Assembly: GCF_016907435.1 (NCBI RefSeq)
Contig: NZ_JAFBBZ010000001.1
Coordinates: forward strand, 434,001-498,000
Source of the DNA: Nocardioides salarius
GTDB lineage: Bacteria; Actinomycetota; Actinomycetes; Propionibacteriales; Nocardioidaceae
DNA: 64,000 nucleotides
Reading direction: 5' to 3'
Part shown: positions 46,563 to 54,270 of the stretch, piece by piece
Numbering within the stretch: position 1 is the first letter of the stretch
Layout: the number at the start of each line of letters is the position of its first letter
The notes under the pieces: model-generated
What the model saw: the letters and a program-made list of their open reading frames with translations, nothing else
Databases searched by the model: none
What the model was told of the DNA's origin: nothing
Position numbers and translations under genes: made by a program

Positions 46563-47252
46563 TCAGGCCTCGGCGTCGTCGGCGTCGTCGCTGTCGTCGC
46601 TGTCCTCGCTGGCCCAGATGCGGCCCAGGCCGAGGAGGAGCACCGCCCCCAGTGCGCCGTACAGGATCACGTCGTTGAGGACCGGGGTACGCAGGGCGCG
46701 GATCACGGAGCCGACCTTCGGGACGACGGCCTGTACCTCCCAGACCGTGTCGCCCTCGAGGGTCGCGACCCACGGGTCGACGTTGGGGTTGTTGTCGCCC
46801 TTGGTGCGCACGGCGACCGAGCCGTCCTCGCCGCGGATGACCTCGGTGACCCGGTGGGTCTCGACGCGGTTGTCCTCGATCGGGATGGCGTAGGTGATCA
46901 CGTCGCCGACGGTCACGTCGGCGATCGGCCGCTCGGCGGTCACCACCACGTCGCCGACCATGATGCCGGGCTCCATCGAGCCGGTGAGCATCGTGGCGGT
47001 GCGGTAGCCCAGCACGTGCGGGCCGACGGCGAAGAACAGGAAGAAGGCCAGAGCGGCCACGACCAGCAGCGAGGTGACGACCCGGCCGAGGCGGCGCAGG
47101 ACCCGGGCCGTACGCCGGACGGGTCGCCGCGGCGCGGGGGCCGGCGACGTGCCACCGGCGGTGACCGGGGTCGAGCTGCGACGCGGAGCCATGGTGCGCA
47201 CGGTGGTGGCGCGGTGACGGCCGACGACCAGGGGAACGGCGGGGCTGCTCAT
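46563..47252 (-). CDS. sipW: SipW-type signal peptidase I
   Basis: 229 residues from ATG 47252 (AGGAG upstream). Catalytic Ser92 in LTGSMEPGI, His133 in VETHRVTEV in place of the Lys of ordinary bacterial signal peptidases, and Asp153 in TKGDNNPNVDP. Membrane helices at about 57-77 and 193-211, so both ends are anchored. Ser/His catalysis is the mark of the SipW/archaeal-ER type that matures TasA and CalY proteins. Three such substrates flank it. The C-terminal tail is very acidic (SEDSDDSDDADD). Confidence 0.92.
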   Translation of the reverse strand: MSSPAVPLVVGRHRATTVRTMAPRRSSTPVTAGGTSPAPAPRRPVRRTARVLRRLGRVVTSLLVVAALAFFLFFAVGPHVLGYRTATMLTGSMEPGIMVGDVVVTAERPIADVTVGDVITYAIPIEDNRVETHRVTEVIRGEDGSVAVRTKGDNNPNVDPWVATLEGDTVWEVQAVVPKVGSVIRALRTPVLNDVILYGALGAVLLLGLGRIWASEDSDDSDDADDAEA

Positions 47253-47290
47253 GATCCGGCTCCTGCGAGGTGGTGGGCGAGGGGGTGTGA

Positions 47291-47325
47291 CGTGCGGCCG
47301 CCGCTCCCTCCGCGGCGGCCACACG
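47291..47325 (-). ncRNA. Conserved hairpin with GGAGGGA loop in the sipW leader, copy 2
   Basis: Minus-strand RNA forms a 14-pair stem (one base differs from copy 1) around the same 7-base GGAGGGA loop. It lies between the sipW promoter box (47358-47367) and the sipW ribosome site, so it is in the 5' leader. The loop resembles a ribosome-binding sequence held in a hairpin. Confidence 0.6.
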
Positions 47326-47357
47326 TCGGGCGGGCCGGTGACGGTCCGTCCGATGAG

Positions 47358-47428
47358 CAGAACTCTGCTACCTCGACCTCAAGCCCTCCGCCGGCAAACC
47401 CGCGACGTTGTCTCAAGGAACGCGCAAG
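47358..47428 (-). promoter_or_regulatory. Promoter region of sipW with CTTG repeats
   Basis: Minus-strand sites: CTTGCG (47428-47423), CTTGAG (47417-47412), TTTGCC (47398-47393), CTTGAG (47383-47378), box CAGAGTTCTG (47367-47358). Spacings 11, 19 and 15 match the promoters of TasA-like genes 1 and 2, while the sequence between sites differs, so the spacing is conserved beyond simple duplication. Confidence 0.65.
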
Positions 47429-47519
47429 ACGACCTCGACCAGCTGGCGAACCACCCCGCCGGTGCCGGGACCCGGCCCACCAAGCCTCCCGTGCATGTGC
47501 ACGGAGCCTGGTCATGGTG

Positions 47520-47558
47520 TCCATCCGGGCCGGGCGTCGGCGGCCCGACCCGGATGGA
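47520..47558 (-). terminator. Terminator hairpin of TasA-like gene 2
   Basis: TCCATCCGGGCCGGG pairs with CCCGACCCGGATGGA (14 of 15 bases) across a 9-base loop, 30 bases after the stop of the gene at 47589. The rest of the gap 47253-47588 is the sipW leader and promoter. Confidence 0.75.
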
Positions 47559-47588
47559 GATCGAGATGGTCGGCGGAGCGACCGTGGG

Positions 47589-48236
47589 TCAGCGGGCCTC
47601 GGCGGCGCGCTGGGTGGCGTCGAAGACGAACTTCACGCTGTCGCTCTTGAGCTGGAAGTCGTTGCCCGCGCTCTGGGGCAGGGCCAGGGTGATCCGCAGG
47701 TTCGAGACCTTCGACTCGCCGTTGAGGGTCTTGGTCACCGCCGCCAGGTCACGGTTCGCCGCGATCGCGGGCACCGAGGACAGGATCGAGGTCACCTCAC
47801 CGGCACACGTCATCTTCTTCGACTCAGCCGCCTTGACCCACGCCGTGGCGCACTGGTCGATGGACAGCTGCAGCCCGTCCTTGGCGTCGCTGGTCAGGAT
47901 CGAGGGCACCGCGGCCGCCGACGTCGTGGACAGCGCCACCGACCCGAACCCCTCGGTAGCACCAGCACGGCTCAGCTGCACCGCCCGCTCCACGGTGTCA
48001 CCGGGCACCAGGTTCACCGCAGCCACGTCCAGACCCTGCGTGCCCTGCCCGGCCAGCTCGATCCGCGTCTCCCCCGCCGCCACCGCCTCAGTCGCGTCGG
48101 TCGAGGACGTGAACGAACCGAACGTGCCCAGACCCGCCACCGCCGTCGCACCAGCAACCAGCGCCACCGACGCGACGACACGAGTAACGGACTTGCGAGA
48201 AGAAGCGGTCTTCGAGAAGGAGGTGTTCGAGGCCAT
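47589..48236 (-). CDS. TasA/CalY-like SipW-dependent exported protein 2 (duplicate of copy 1)
   Basis: 215 residues. Same layout as the copy at 45583: basic start, hydrophobic helix, GLGTFGSFTSST, LVPGDTVERAVQLSRAG, two Cys, FDATQRAAEAR end. Differences are a 5-residue insert after Ala-Ser near the N-terminus and 11 substitutions, against about six silent changes counted by eye. The promoter region is copied too (48287-48357). The excess of amino acid changes suggests the pair is diverging. Confidence 0.85.
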   Translation of the reverse strand: MASNTSFSKTASSRKSVTRVVASVALVAGATAVAGLGTFGSFTSSTDATEAVAAGETRIELAGQGTQGLDVAAVNLVPGDTVERAVQLSRAGATEGFGSVALSTTSAAAVPSILTSDAKDGLQLSIDQCATAWVKAAESKKMTCAGEVTSILSSVPAIAANRDLAAVTKTLNGESKVSNLRITLALPQSAGNDFQLKSDSVKFVFDATQRAAEAR

Positions 48237-48286
48237 GAGGGGAGTCCTTGTCTAGAGGCCGGCAAGTGCCGGTCCGGGGCGATGAA

Positions 48287-48357
48287 CAGAACTCTGACGC
48301 CCCCACCTCAAGCCACCACCCCGCAAAGACCCCCCGTTCCCACAAGCAACCCGCAAG
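48287..48357 (-). promoter_or_regulatory. Promoter region of TasA-like gene 2 with CTTG repeats
   Basis: Copy of the region at 46266-46336 with the same sites: CTTGCG (48357-48352), CTTGTG (48346-48341), TTTGCG (48327-48322), CTTGAG (48312-48307), box CAGAGTTCTG (48296-48287). Confidence 0.65.
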
Positions 48358-48362
48358 ACCAC

Positions 48363-48446
48363 CGCGACCCGGCGCCAGTTCCCCGCGACCCGGCGCCACT
48401 TCACAGCGAGCCGGCGCCACTTCACAGCGAGCCGGCGCCACTTCAC
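48363..48446. repeat. 21-base tandem repeat array
   Basis: Four units of the form GACCCGGCGCCAGTTCCCC, later GAGCCGGCGCCACTTCACA, start at 21-base steps (48367, 48388, 48409, 48430). A GGCGTACGCCGCC palindrome follows, as in the arrays at 46341 and 49111. Confidence 0.75.
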
Positions 48447-48483
48447 GGCGTACGCCGCCGGCAAGGGATGACAGAATGAGGTC

Positions 48484-48756
48484 ATGCAGCGCAAGACACT
48501 CGGACGCCGTCTGGCGCTTGCAGTCGTCCTCGTGCCGGCTGGCGGGCTCGGCGTTGCCGTCACTGCGGGCGCCTACCTCTCCTGGGACATCACCGAGCGC
48601 TGCCTCAGGGCCGACCCGCCACGAACGACCGATGAGTCTCAAGCGGTCGTGACCGCTTCTGCTGACTACCTGCGCGGGCGTCTCCAGTGTCGCTGGTCGA
48701 ACGAGAACGGTTCGAAGGTCGACGTCGAGACGTTCCCGCTCTACACACGCGCCTGA
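48484..48756 (+). CDS. Small secreted or membrane-anchored hypothetical protein
   Basis: 90 residues. Basic start and hydrophobic helix (LALAVVLVPAGGLGVAVTAG) followed by a short outer domain with two Cys (ITERCLRADPP, RLQCRWSNENG). Its codons use more A/T third bases (GCT, GTT, TCT, GAG/GAA mix) than neighbours, which hints at recent arrival or weak selection. A weak GAGG ribosome site. No family recognised. Confidence 0.55.
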   Translation: MQRKTLGRRLALAVVLVPAGGLGVAVTAGAYLSWDITERCLRADPPRTTDESQAVVTASADYLRGRLQCRWSNENGSKVDVETFPLYTRA

Positions 48757-48916
48757 CCCGAGTGGCTTGCCCTCAACGCGTCTCTCTTGAGCCCCGGTCC
48801 GCTCGTCGGCATAGGCGATCGTGCGGGCACTCGTAGCCGGAAGGACCGAACGAGCTGTCCGGCAACAGCCCCCGCGGCCGTGCGTGGATCCAGCAGCCTT
48901 CGGTCCTATCGACTAC

Positions 48917-49008
48917 GCCGGGGCAGCACGCACATGTCCTCAGATCGCAAAGTGTGGAGTCTGCGATCAATCAGGTTGATCCAGGACTCCACACTTTGCT
49001 GCCCCGGC
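48917..49008. repeat. Long palindrome with AGTGTGGAG core (REP-like), copy 2
   Basis: Nested arms: outer GCCGGGGCAGC (48917-48927) with GCTGCCCCGGC (48998-49008); 15-base GCAAAGTGTGGAGTC (48947-48961) with its complement (48985-48999); and an inner GATCAA/TTGATC stem. A 19-base segment separates the outer and middle arms on one side only. Shares the AGTGTGGAG core with 11357-11411. Confidence 0.7.
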
Positions 49009-49110
49009 TCGCGCACCCAGCGAGCCGATCGCTCATCGGCACGAGCGGGCACCTCACTCGCCGAGCGGACGTCCTTCTTCTGGTCACATGCACACCCTTG
49101 CTGGCGAACG

Positions 49111-49230
49111 AGAGGCACCAGTTCCCCGCGACCCGGCGCGACTTCACGGCGTACGCCGCCAGCTCCAGGAACTCACGCCGGCTCGGCGGGAACTCATGCC
49201 GGCTCGGCAGGAACTCGTGCCGGCTCGGGG
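49111..49230. repeat. 21-base tandem repeat array with inversion centre
   Basis: Left units (CAGTTCCCCGCGACCCGGC type) lead to a GCGTACGCC centre at about 49149-49158, then three inverse units start GGAACT at 49168, 49189 and 49210, each 21 bases apart. The centre of about 25 bases is the same as in the array at 46341. The array ends within 2 bases of the stop codon of the next gene. Confidence 0.75.
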
Positions 49231-49231
49231 A

Positions 49232-50008
49232 TCAGTTCAGTGGGCGCATCGAGTCGGGCACCCCGCCCCCGCGGTGCACCTCCTCGACCAGCTCCTGCAA
49301 CGCCGTCAGGGCGACGCGCTGCGGCATCGGGCCGTAGGAGACCCGGGCGACCCCCAGCTCCTCGAGCCGGTCGAGCGCCGGGTTGCCGGGCACGCCGATC
49401 ATGGTCAGGCGCTGCGGGCCGAAGGCGTCGACCAGGGTCACGACCTCCTCCTCGCTGAGCCGCCCCGGCACGAAGACCGCCGGCGCCCCCGCGTCGAGGA
49501 ACGCCTTGCCCCGCTCGACCGCGTCGCCCAGCACGGCGCCGCGGTCGCGGTCGCCGGCCAGCAGGAACGCGTCGGTGCGAGCGTTGAGCACGAAGTCGAC
49601 GCCCTCGTCGTCGGCCGCGGCCATCACGTCCTCGACGATCGTGGCGGCCTCGAGCAGCGGGCGCATCTGGTCCTCGATGTTGGCGCCGACGATGCCGACG
49701 CCCAGCGCCTTGCGCACGGTCTCGACGGGATGGCCGTAGCCGGCCTCGAGGTCGGCGCTGACGGGCAGGTCGGTGGCGGCCGCGATCCGTCCGCAGGCCT
49801 CGATCATCAGGTCGACCGGGATGTTCTCGCCGTCCTCGTAGCCGAACGAGGCCGCGATCGAGTGGCTGGCGGTGGCCAGCGCGGTCGTGCCGATCCCGTC
49901 GGCGACGACGCGGGCGCTGATCACGTCCCACACGTTGACGACGGTGAGCAGGGTCGGGTCGCGGTGCAGCCCGAGCAGGTGCGTGGCCTTGTCCTGGAGC
50001 TCGCTCAT
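49232..50008 (-). CDS. Isocitrate lyase/PEP mutase superfamily protein
   Basis: 258 residues. TIM-barrel motifs of the superfamily: VVNVWDVISARVVADGI, ALATASHSIAASFGYEDG, PVSADLEAGYG, VGANIEDQ and FVLNARTDAFLLAG. The catalytic loop cysteine of isocitrate lyase is not present, so a PEP mutase- or oxaloacetase-like C-C or C-P reaction is more likely. Exact substrate unknown. A 10-base gap separates it from the PPOX gene, so the two may be co-transcribed. Confidence 0.88.
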   Translation of the reverse strand: MSELQDKATHLLGLHRDPTLLTVVNVWDVISARVVADGIGTTALATASHSIAASFGYEDGENIPVDLMIEACGRIAAATDLPVSADLEAGYGHPVETVRKALGVGIVGANIEDQMRPLLEAATIVEDVMAAADDEGVDFVLNARTDAFLLAGDRDRGAVLGDAVERGKAFLDAGAPAVFVPGRLSEEEVVTLVDAFGPQRLTMIGVPGNPALDRLEELGVARVSYGPMPQRVALTALQELVEEVHRGGGVPDSMRPLN

Positions 50009-50017
50009 CGACCCACC

Positions 50018-50437
50018 CTAGGACTCCTGCGGGTCGCGGTCGACCACCAGCCGGCGTCCGCTGATGCTGCGCGGGTGCACCCGCACCGTCACCGGGCGCG
50101 CGCCCCCCGCCCAGGGCTCGGGCCGGGCGCCGGCGTCGTCGTCGTACGACACCTCGGCGAGCCCGCGGACCAGCACGCTCCAGCCCGCCCGGGTGGCCTC
50201 GTCGACCTCGTCGACCTCGTAGGCGACGTCGCTGTCGTCGACGTGGCGCTCGAGCCCCGACCAGGCGCCGGTGCGCACGACCACGGTGCCGTCGGCCACC
50301 ACGTGGTTCACCGGCAGCACCACCGGCCCACCGGTCTCGTTCCACGCGATCCGCCCGACCGGCACCGAGGCGACCAGCCGCCAGCAGGTCTCCTCGTCGA
50401 GCTCCTCCAGCCGTACGCCGCTCGCGCTGTCCACCAT
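50018..50437 (-). CDS. Pyridoxamine 5'-phosphate oxidase-like flavin protein
   Basis: 139 residues from ATG 50437, which has GGGAGG upstream. Split-barrel fold: LEELDEETCWRLVASVPVGR, IAWNETGGPVVLPVNHVV, VVVRTGAWSGLERHVDD and WSVLVRGLAEVSYDDD. This is the common actinobacterial flavin/F420-binding group of unknown substrate. A longer frame to 50536 is open but has no ribosome site. Confidence 0.87.
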   Translation of the reverse strand: MVDSASGVRLEELDEETCWRLVASVPVGRIAWNETGGPVVLPVNHVVADGTVVVRTGAWSGLERHVDDSDVAYEVDEVDEATRAGWSVLVRGLAEVSYDDDAGARPEPWAGGARPVTVRVHPRSISGRRLVVDRDPQES

Positions 50438-50564
50438 CGGGCCTCCCCCGGTCGGTGCCGGGCCCGTCGTGGCGGCGGGCCGGCTGGGGCCCAGCGTGCA
50501 CCGGACGCGCCGCCCCGCCCAGGGACCGGCGTCCACCCCGCGGGGGACCTTCGGCCCGGGCCGG

Positions 50565-53546
50565 CTACTCCCAGAACACCCGCTCGACCACGGCGTGCGC
50601 CAGCCGCGTCATCCGCAGGTGGTCGTCGACCATCTGCTCGGAGGTGCCCTCGGCGTAGCCCAGGATCGCCGCGACCGCGGCCCGCTCGCGCAGGTCGGAG
50701 GGCACCTGGTCGCTGGGGGCGCCGCGCACCAGCGTCACGGCGTTGCGGGTGCGGCTGACGCGGCGCCAGGCCTGGGCCAGCAGCGCGGCGTCCTCGGCCG
50801 CCAGCAGCCCCGCCTCCTGGGCGGCGGCCAGGGCCGGCAGGGTGCGCGAGGTGCGCAGCCCCGGCACCTGGCCGGCGTAGCGCATCTGCAGCAGCTGCAC
50901 GGTCCACTCGATGTCGGCGAGCCCGCCGCGACCCAGCTTGAGGTGGGTCTTGCGGTCGGCCCCGCGCGGCAGCCGCTCCTCGTCGACGCGGGCCTTGATG
51001 CGGCGCACCTCGACCACGTCGTCCTCGCTGATGCCGCCCTCGGGGTAGCGCAGCGGGTCGACGAGCTCCTGGAAGCGCCGGCACAGGTCGGGGTCGCCGA
51101 CCACGGCGTCGGCGCGCAGCAGCGCCTGCGCCTCCCAGACCGCCGACCACTTCTCGTAGTAGGCGGCGTAGGACTCGAGGGTGCGCACCAGCGCCCCCTG
51201 CTTGCCCTCGGGGCGCAGGTCGGCGTCGACGACCAGGGCCGGGTCGGTGCCCGGCAGCGCCAGCAGCCGGCGCAGCTCGTTGGCGACCGCCTGGGCGTAC
51301 GTCGCCGCCTCGTGGCCGTCGGCGCCGCTGACCGGCTCGTGCACGAACAGCACGTCGGCGTCGGAGCCGTAGGACAGCTCGAAGCCGCCGTAGCGGCCCA
51401 TCGCGACCATCGCCATCCGGGTCGGGGCCCGGTCGAGGCCCTTGGCCCGGCGCACCGACTCGCCCACCACCTCGAGGGTCACCTCGAGCGTGGCGTCGGT
51501 GAGGCGGGAGAGACCGGCTCCGACGTCCTCGACGTCGGTGAGCCCGAGCAGGTCGCCGGAGGCGATGCGGAACAGCTCGCGCCGGCGCACCGCGCGCACC
51601 GCCCGCACCGCCTTCTCGGCGTCGTCGCGCCGCGCCGCGGCGGCGCGCATCTCGGCGGTCAGCGACTCGGCGTCCATCGGGGCCAGCGACTGGCCCAGCA
51701 TCCGCACGCCCTGCGGCTCGCGCTCCAGCAGGCTGGTGGCGTAGCGCGAGGTGGAGAGCACCCGCGCGAGCCGCTGGGCCACCTCGCCCTCGTCGCGCAG
51801 CGTGGTGAGGTACCACGGCGTCTCGCCCAGCGCCTCGGAGATCCGCCGGAAGCCGAACAGGCCGGCGTCGGGGTCGGGGCCGTCGGCGAACCACTCGAGC
51901 AGCACCGGCAGCAGGGTGCGCTGGATGTTGGCCGAGCGGGTGACGCCGCTGGTCAGCGCCTCGAGGTGGCGCAGCGCGGCACGCGGGTCGGCGTAGCCCA
52001 GCGCGGCCAGGCGGTCGCGGGCGGCCTCCGGCGAGAGCCGGGCCTGCTCGCCGGGCAGCTGGGCCACCGCGGCCAGCAGCGGGCGGTAGAAGAGCTTCTG
52101 GTGCAGCCGGCGCACCTCGCGCCGGTGGTGCTCGAGCTCCTTGCGCAGCGCGTCGACGGAGCTCTTGAGGTGCCCCATGCTGCGCCCGAGGCGGCGCAGC
52201 GCCTCGGTGTCGTCGGGGATCACGTGGGTGCGCCGCAGCCGGTGCAGCTGGATGCGGTGCTCGAGGGTGCGCAGGAACGCGTAGGCGTCGTGCAGCTGCT
52301 CGCCGTCCTCACGGCCGATGTAGCCGCCCCGGGTCAGGTCGGCCAGCGCGCTGAGGGTCGTGGGCGCGCGGATCGTCTCGTCGGCGCGCCCGTGCACCAT
52401 CTGCAGCAGCTGGACCGCGAACTCCACGTCGCGCAGCCCGCCGGCGCCCAGCTTGAGCTGGCGCTCGGCCTCCTTGGCGGGGATGTGGTCGAGCACCCGG
52501 CGACGCATGGCCTGGGTGTCCTCGACGAACCCGTCGCGCTCGGCCGCGCTCCAGACCATCGGCGCGACCATCTCGACGTACGCCCGGCCCAGCTCGATGT
52601 CGCCGGCGACCGGACGGGCCTTGAGCAGCGCCTGGAACTCCCAGGTCTTCGCCCACTTCTCGTAGTAGCCCTGGTGGCTGGCCAGGGTGCGCACCAACGG
52701 GCCCGACTTGCCCTCGGGGCGCAGGTTGGCGTCGACCGGCCAGATCTCGCCCTCGGCGGTGGGCTCGGAGCAGATCCGCATCAGGTGGGCGGCCAGCTGG
52801 GAGGCGGCGCGGTTGGCGGCGTGGTCGTCGCCGCTCTCGTCGGCCGGCTCGTAGACGAAGATGACGTCGACGTCGGAGACGTAGTTGAGCTCGTGCGCGC
52901 CGCACTTGCCCATCGCGACCACGCCCAGCCGGGCCAGCAGCGCCTTGTCGCCCATCCGCTGGCGCGCGATCGCCAGCCCGCCCTCGAGGGTCGCGGCCGC
53001 CAGGTCGGAGAGCTCGGCGGCCACGTCGTCGACGCCGGCGCCGTGGGCCAGGTCGCGCGCGGCGAGCCGCAGCAGCACCCGGCGGTACTCCACGCGCAGC
53101 ACGTCGACCAGCGCCGCGTCGTCGCCCTGCGCCACCGGCACCGTGTCGGCCGGGTCGGCGCCCAGGGCGCGCAGCACCGCCTCGCGCACGGCGTACGCCG
53201 CCGGGCGGCTGCACTCCAGCGTCGGGTCGTCGAGCTCGCGCCACTGCTCGGGGTGGCGCGCGAGGTGGTCGCTGAGCGCCTCGCTGGCCCCGAGCACCGC
53301 GAAGAGCCTGGTGGCCAGGCCCTCGTCGTCGCCCACCCGGGAGAGCAGCTGCGCGGCGTCGTCGCCGGCCGCCTCGAGCAGTCGCACCAGGCCCGCGACG
53401 GCGTGGTCGGGGTCGGCGGTGCGGGCCAGCAGCGGCAGCAGCGCGGGAGCGGCCGGGCCGACCTCGTCGAGCCGCTGCAGCGACTTCTCGGCGTCGCTGA
53501 AGCCCAGCCGCAGCAGCTGGCCCTTCGTGGTCGCCGGCCGGCTCAC
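50565..53546 (-). CDS. glnE: Bifunctional glutamine synthetase adenylyltransferase/deadenylase
   Basis: 993 residues from GTG 53546. Two nucleotidyltransferase domains: HELNYVSDVDVIFVYEP in the N-terminal half and ELSYGSDADVLFVHEP in the C-terminal half, joined by a helical regulatory part (LKLGAGGLRDVEFAVQLLQM and LGRGGLADIEWTVQLLQMRY). GlnE adds AMP to and removes AMP from glutamine synthetase; GlnA at 9858 has the target Tyr402. The start overlaps the amidotransferase stop by 4 bases (GTGA). Confidence 0.96.
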   Translation of the reverse strand: MSRPATTKGQLLRLGFSDAEKSLQRLDEVGPAAPALLPLLARTADPDHAVAGLVRLLEAAGDDAAQLLSRVGDDEGLATRLFAVLGASEALSDHLARHPEQWRELDDPTLECSRPAAYAVREAVLRALGADPADTVPVAQGDDAALVDVLRVEYRRVLLRLAARDLAHGAGVDDVAAELSDLAAATLEGGLAIARQRMGDKALLARLGVVAMGKCGAHELNYVSDVDVIFVYEPADESGDDHAANRAASQLAAHLMRICSEPTAEGEIWPVDANLRPEGKSGPLVRTLASHQGYYEKWAKTWEFQALLKARPVAGDIELGRAYVEMVAPMVWSAAERDGFVEDTQAMRRRVLDHIPAKEAERQLKLGAGGLRDVEFAVQLLQMVHGRADETIRAPTTLSALADLTRGGYIGREDGEQLHDAYAFLRTLEHRIQLHRLRRTHVIPDDTEALRRLGRSMGHLKSSVDALRKELEHHRREVRRLHQKLFYRPLLAAVAQLPGEQARLSPEAARDRLAALGYADPRAALRHLEALTSGVTRSANIQRTLLPVLLEWFADGPDPDAGLFGFRRISEALGETPWYLTTLRDEGEVAQRLARVLSTSRYATSLLEREPQGVRMLGQSLAPMDAESLTAEMRAAAARRDDAEKAVRAVRAVRRRELFRIASGDLLGLTDVEDVGAGLSRLTDATLEVTLEVVGESVRRAKGLDRAPTRMAMVAMGRYGGFELSYGSDADVLFVHEPVSGADGHEAATYAQAVANELRRLLALPGTDPALVVDADLRPEGKQGALVRTLESYAAYYEKWSAVWEAQALLRADAVVGDPDLCRRFQELVDPLRYPEGGISEDDVVEVRRIKARVDEERLPRGADRKTHLKLGRGGLADIEWTVQLLQMRYAGQVPGLRTSRTLPALAAAQEAGLLAAEDAALLAQAWRRVSRTRNAVTLVRGAPSDQVPSDLRERAAVAAILGYAEGTSEQMVDDHLRMTRLAHAVVERVFWE

Positions 53547-54268
53547 CGGAGGGCTCGCTCCCCGACCAGCCGCGCGAAGGACAGCGCGAGCGGGGCCCAG
53601 GCCTCGTCGAGCTCGGGGCGGGCCGCGTCGACGCGGGCCACCTCGGCGGCGGTGTCGACGCCGGGCGCCGGCTTGTCGTCGGAGGCCGCCCACCGGGCCA
53701 CGACCGCCGCGTCGACCTCGGGGTGCAGCTGCACGCCCCAGGCGGCCGGGCCGTGGCGCACCACCTCGACGTCGCCCTGCGGGGTGCGGGCCAGCACCAG
53801 CGCGCCCGGCGCCAGCTCGGTGACCACGTCGTTGTTCCAGTGCACGCCGCGCCGCGCGGTGGCCAGCGCGCCGACCAGCGGGTCGTCGGCGGCGTCGTCG
53901 GTCCACTCCACCGGCACCAGGCCGACGGTGCGCCCGCGCGGGTTGACCTCGACGCGCCCACCCAACGCGCTGGCCAGCAGCTGGTGGCCCAGGCAGATGC
54001 CCAGGGTCGGCACCTCGGCGCCCACCGCCTCGCGCAGCAGCAGCTTGGTGGGGCCCAGCCAGGCGTGGTCGGCGTCCTCGTCGGCGCCCATCGAGCCGCC
54101 CAGCACCAGCAGCGCGTCGTACGCCGCGGGGTCGACGGGCAGCGCGTCGCCGGCGTACGGGCGGCACACCTCGAGCTCGCACCCGGCGTCGGCGAGCCAC
54201 CCGCCGACCAGGGCCGGCGGGCAGTCGTCCTCGTGCTGGACCACCAGCACTCGGGGTGGGCGCGGCAC
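53543..54268 (-). CDS. Class I glutamine amidotransferase-like protein
   Basis: 241 residues, GTG 54268. Triad: Cys in LGICLGHQLLAS, His and Glu in WGVQLHPEVDA. Related to stand-alone GMP-synthase-like amidotransferases. It lies between glnA2 (2 bases away) and glnE (4-base overlap), so all three are coupled. That position suggests a glutamine-consuming role under nitrogen control, but the acceptor is unknown. Confidence 0.9.
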   Translation of the reverse strand: MPRPPRVLVVQHEDDCPPALVGGWLADAGCELEVCRPYAGDALPVDPAAYDALLVLGGSMGADEDADHAWLGPTKLLLREAVGAEVPTLGICLGHQLLASALGGRVEVNPRGRTVGLVPVEWTDDAADDPLVGALATARRGVHWNNDVVTELAPGALVLARTPQGDVEVVRHGPAAWGVQLHPEVDAAVVARWAASDDKPAPGVDTAAEVARVDAARPELDEAWAPLALSFARLVGERALR

Positions 54269-54270
54269 GC

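Larger units (their letters stand above)
47589..48357. repeat. Segmental duplication of gene plus promoter (partner 45583-46336)
   Basis: About 760 bases, from near the stop codon to just past the CTTG repeats, are nearly identical to 45583-46336. The similarity ends inside the 21-base repeat arrays (46341 and 48363), so recombination at those arrays is a plausible origin. Confidence 0.8.
48757..49231. other. 475-base gene-free interval with repeats
   Basis: No convincing gene on either strand; short frames here have poor codon bias. It holds the palindrome at 48917-49008 and the repeat array at 49111-49230. Base composition is lower in G+C than the flanks. Confidence 0.6.

Noticed and set aside
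48773..48970. A small gene on the minus strand in the 475-base gap
   Set aside because: It overlaps the palindrome and has no start context; the Cys-rich translation is composition noise.
49111..49230. The repeat arrays as CRISPR
   Set aside because: Units are directly adjacent with no spacers of unrelated sequence, and no cas genes are near.
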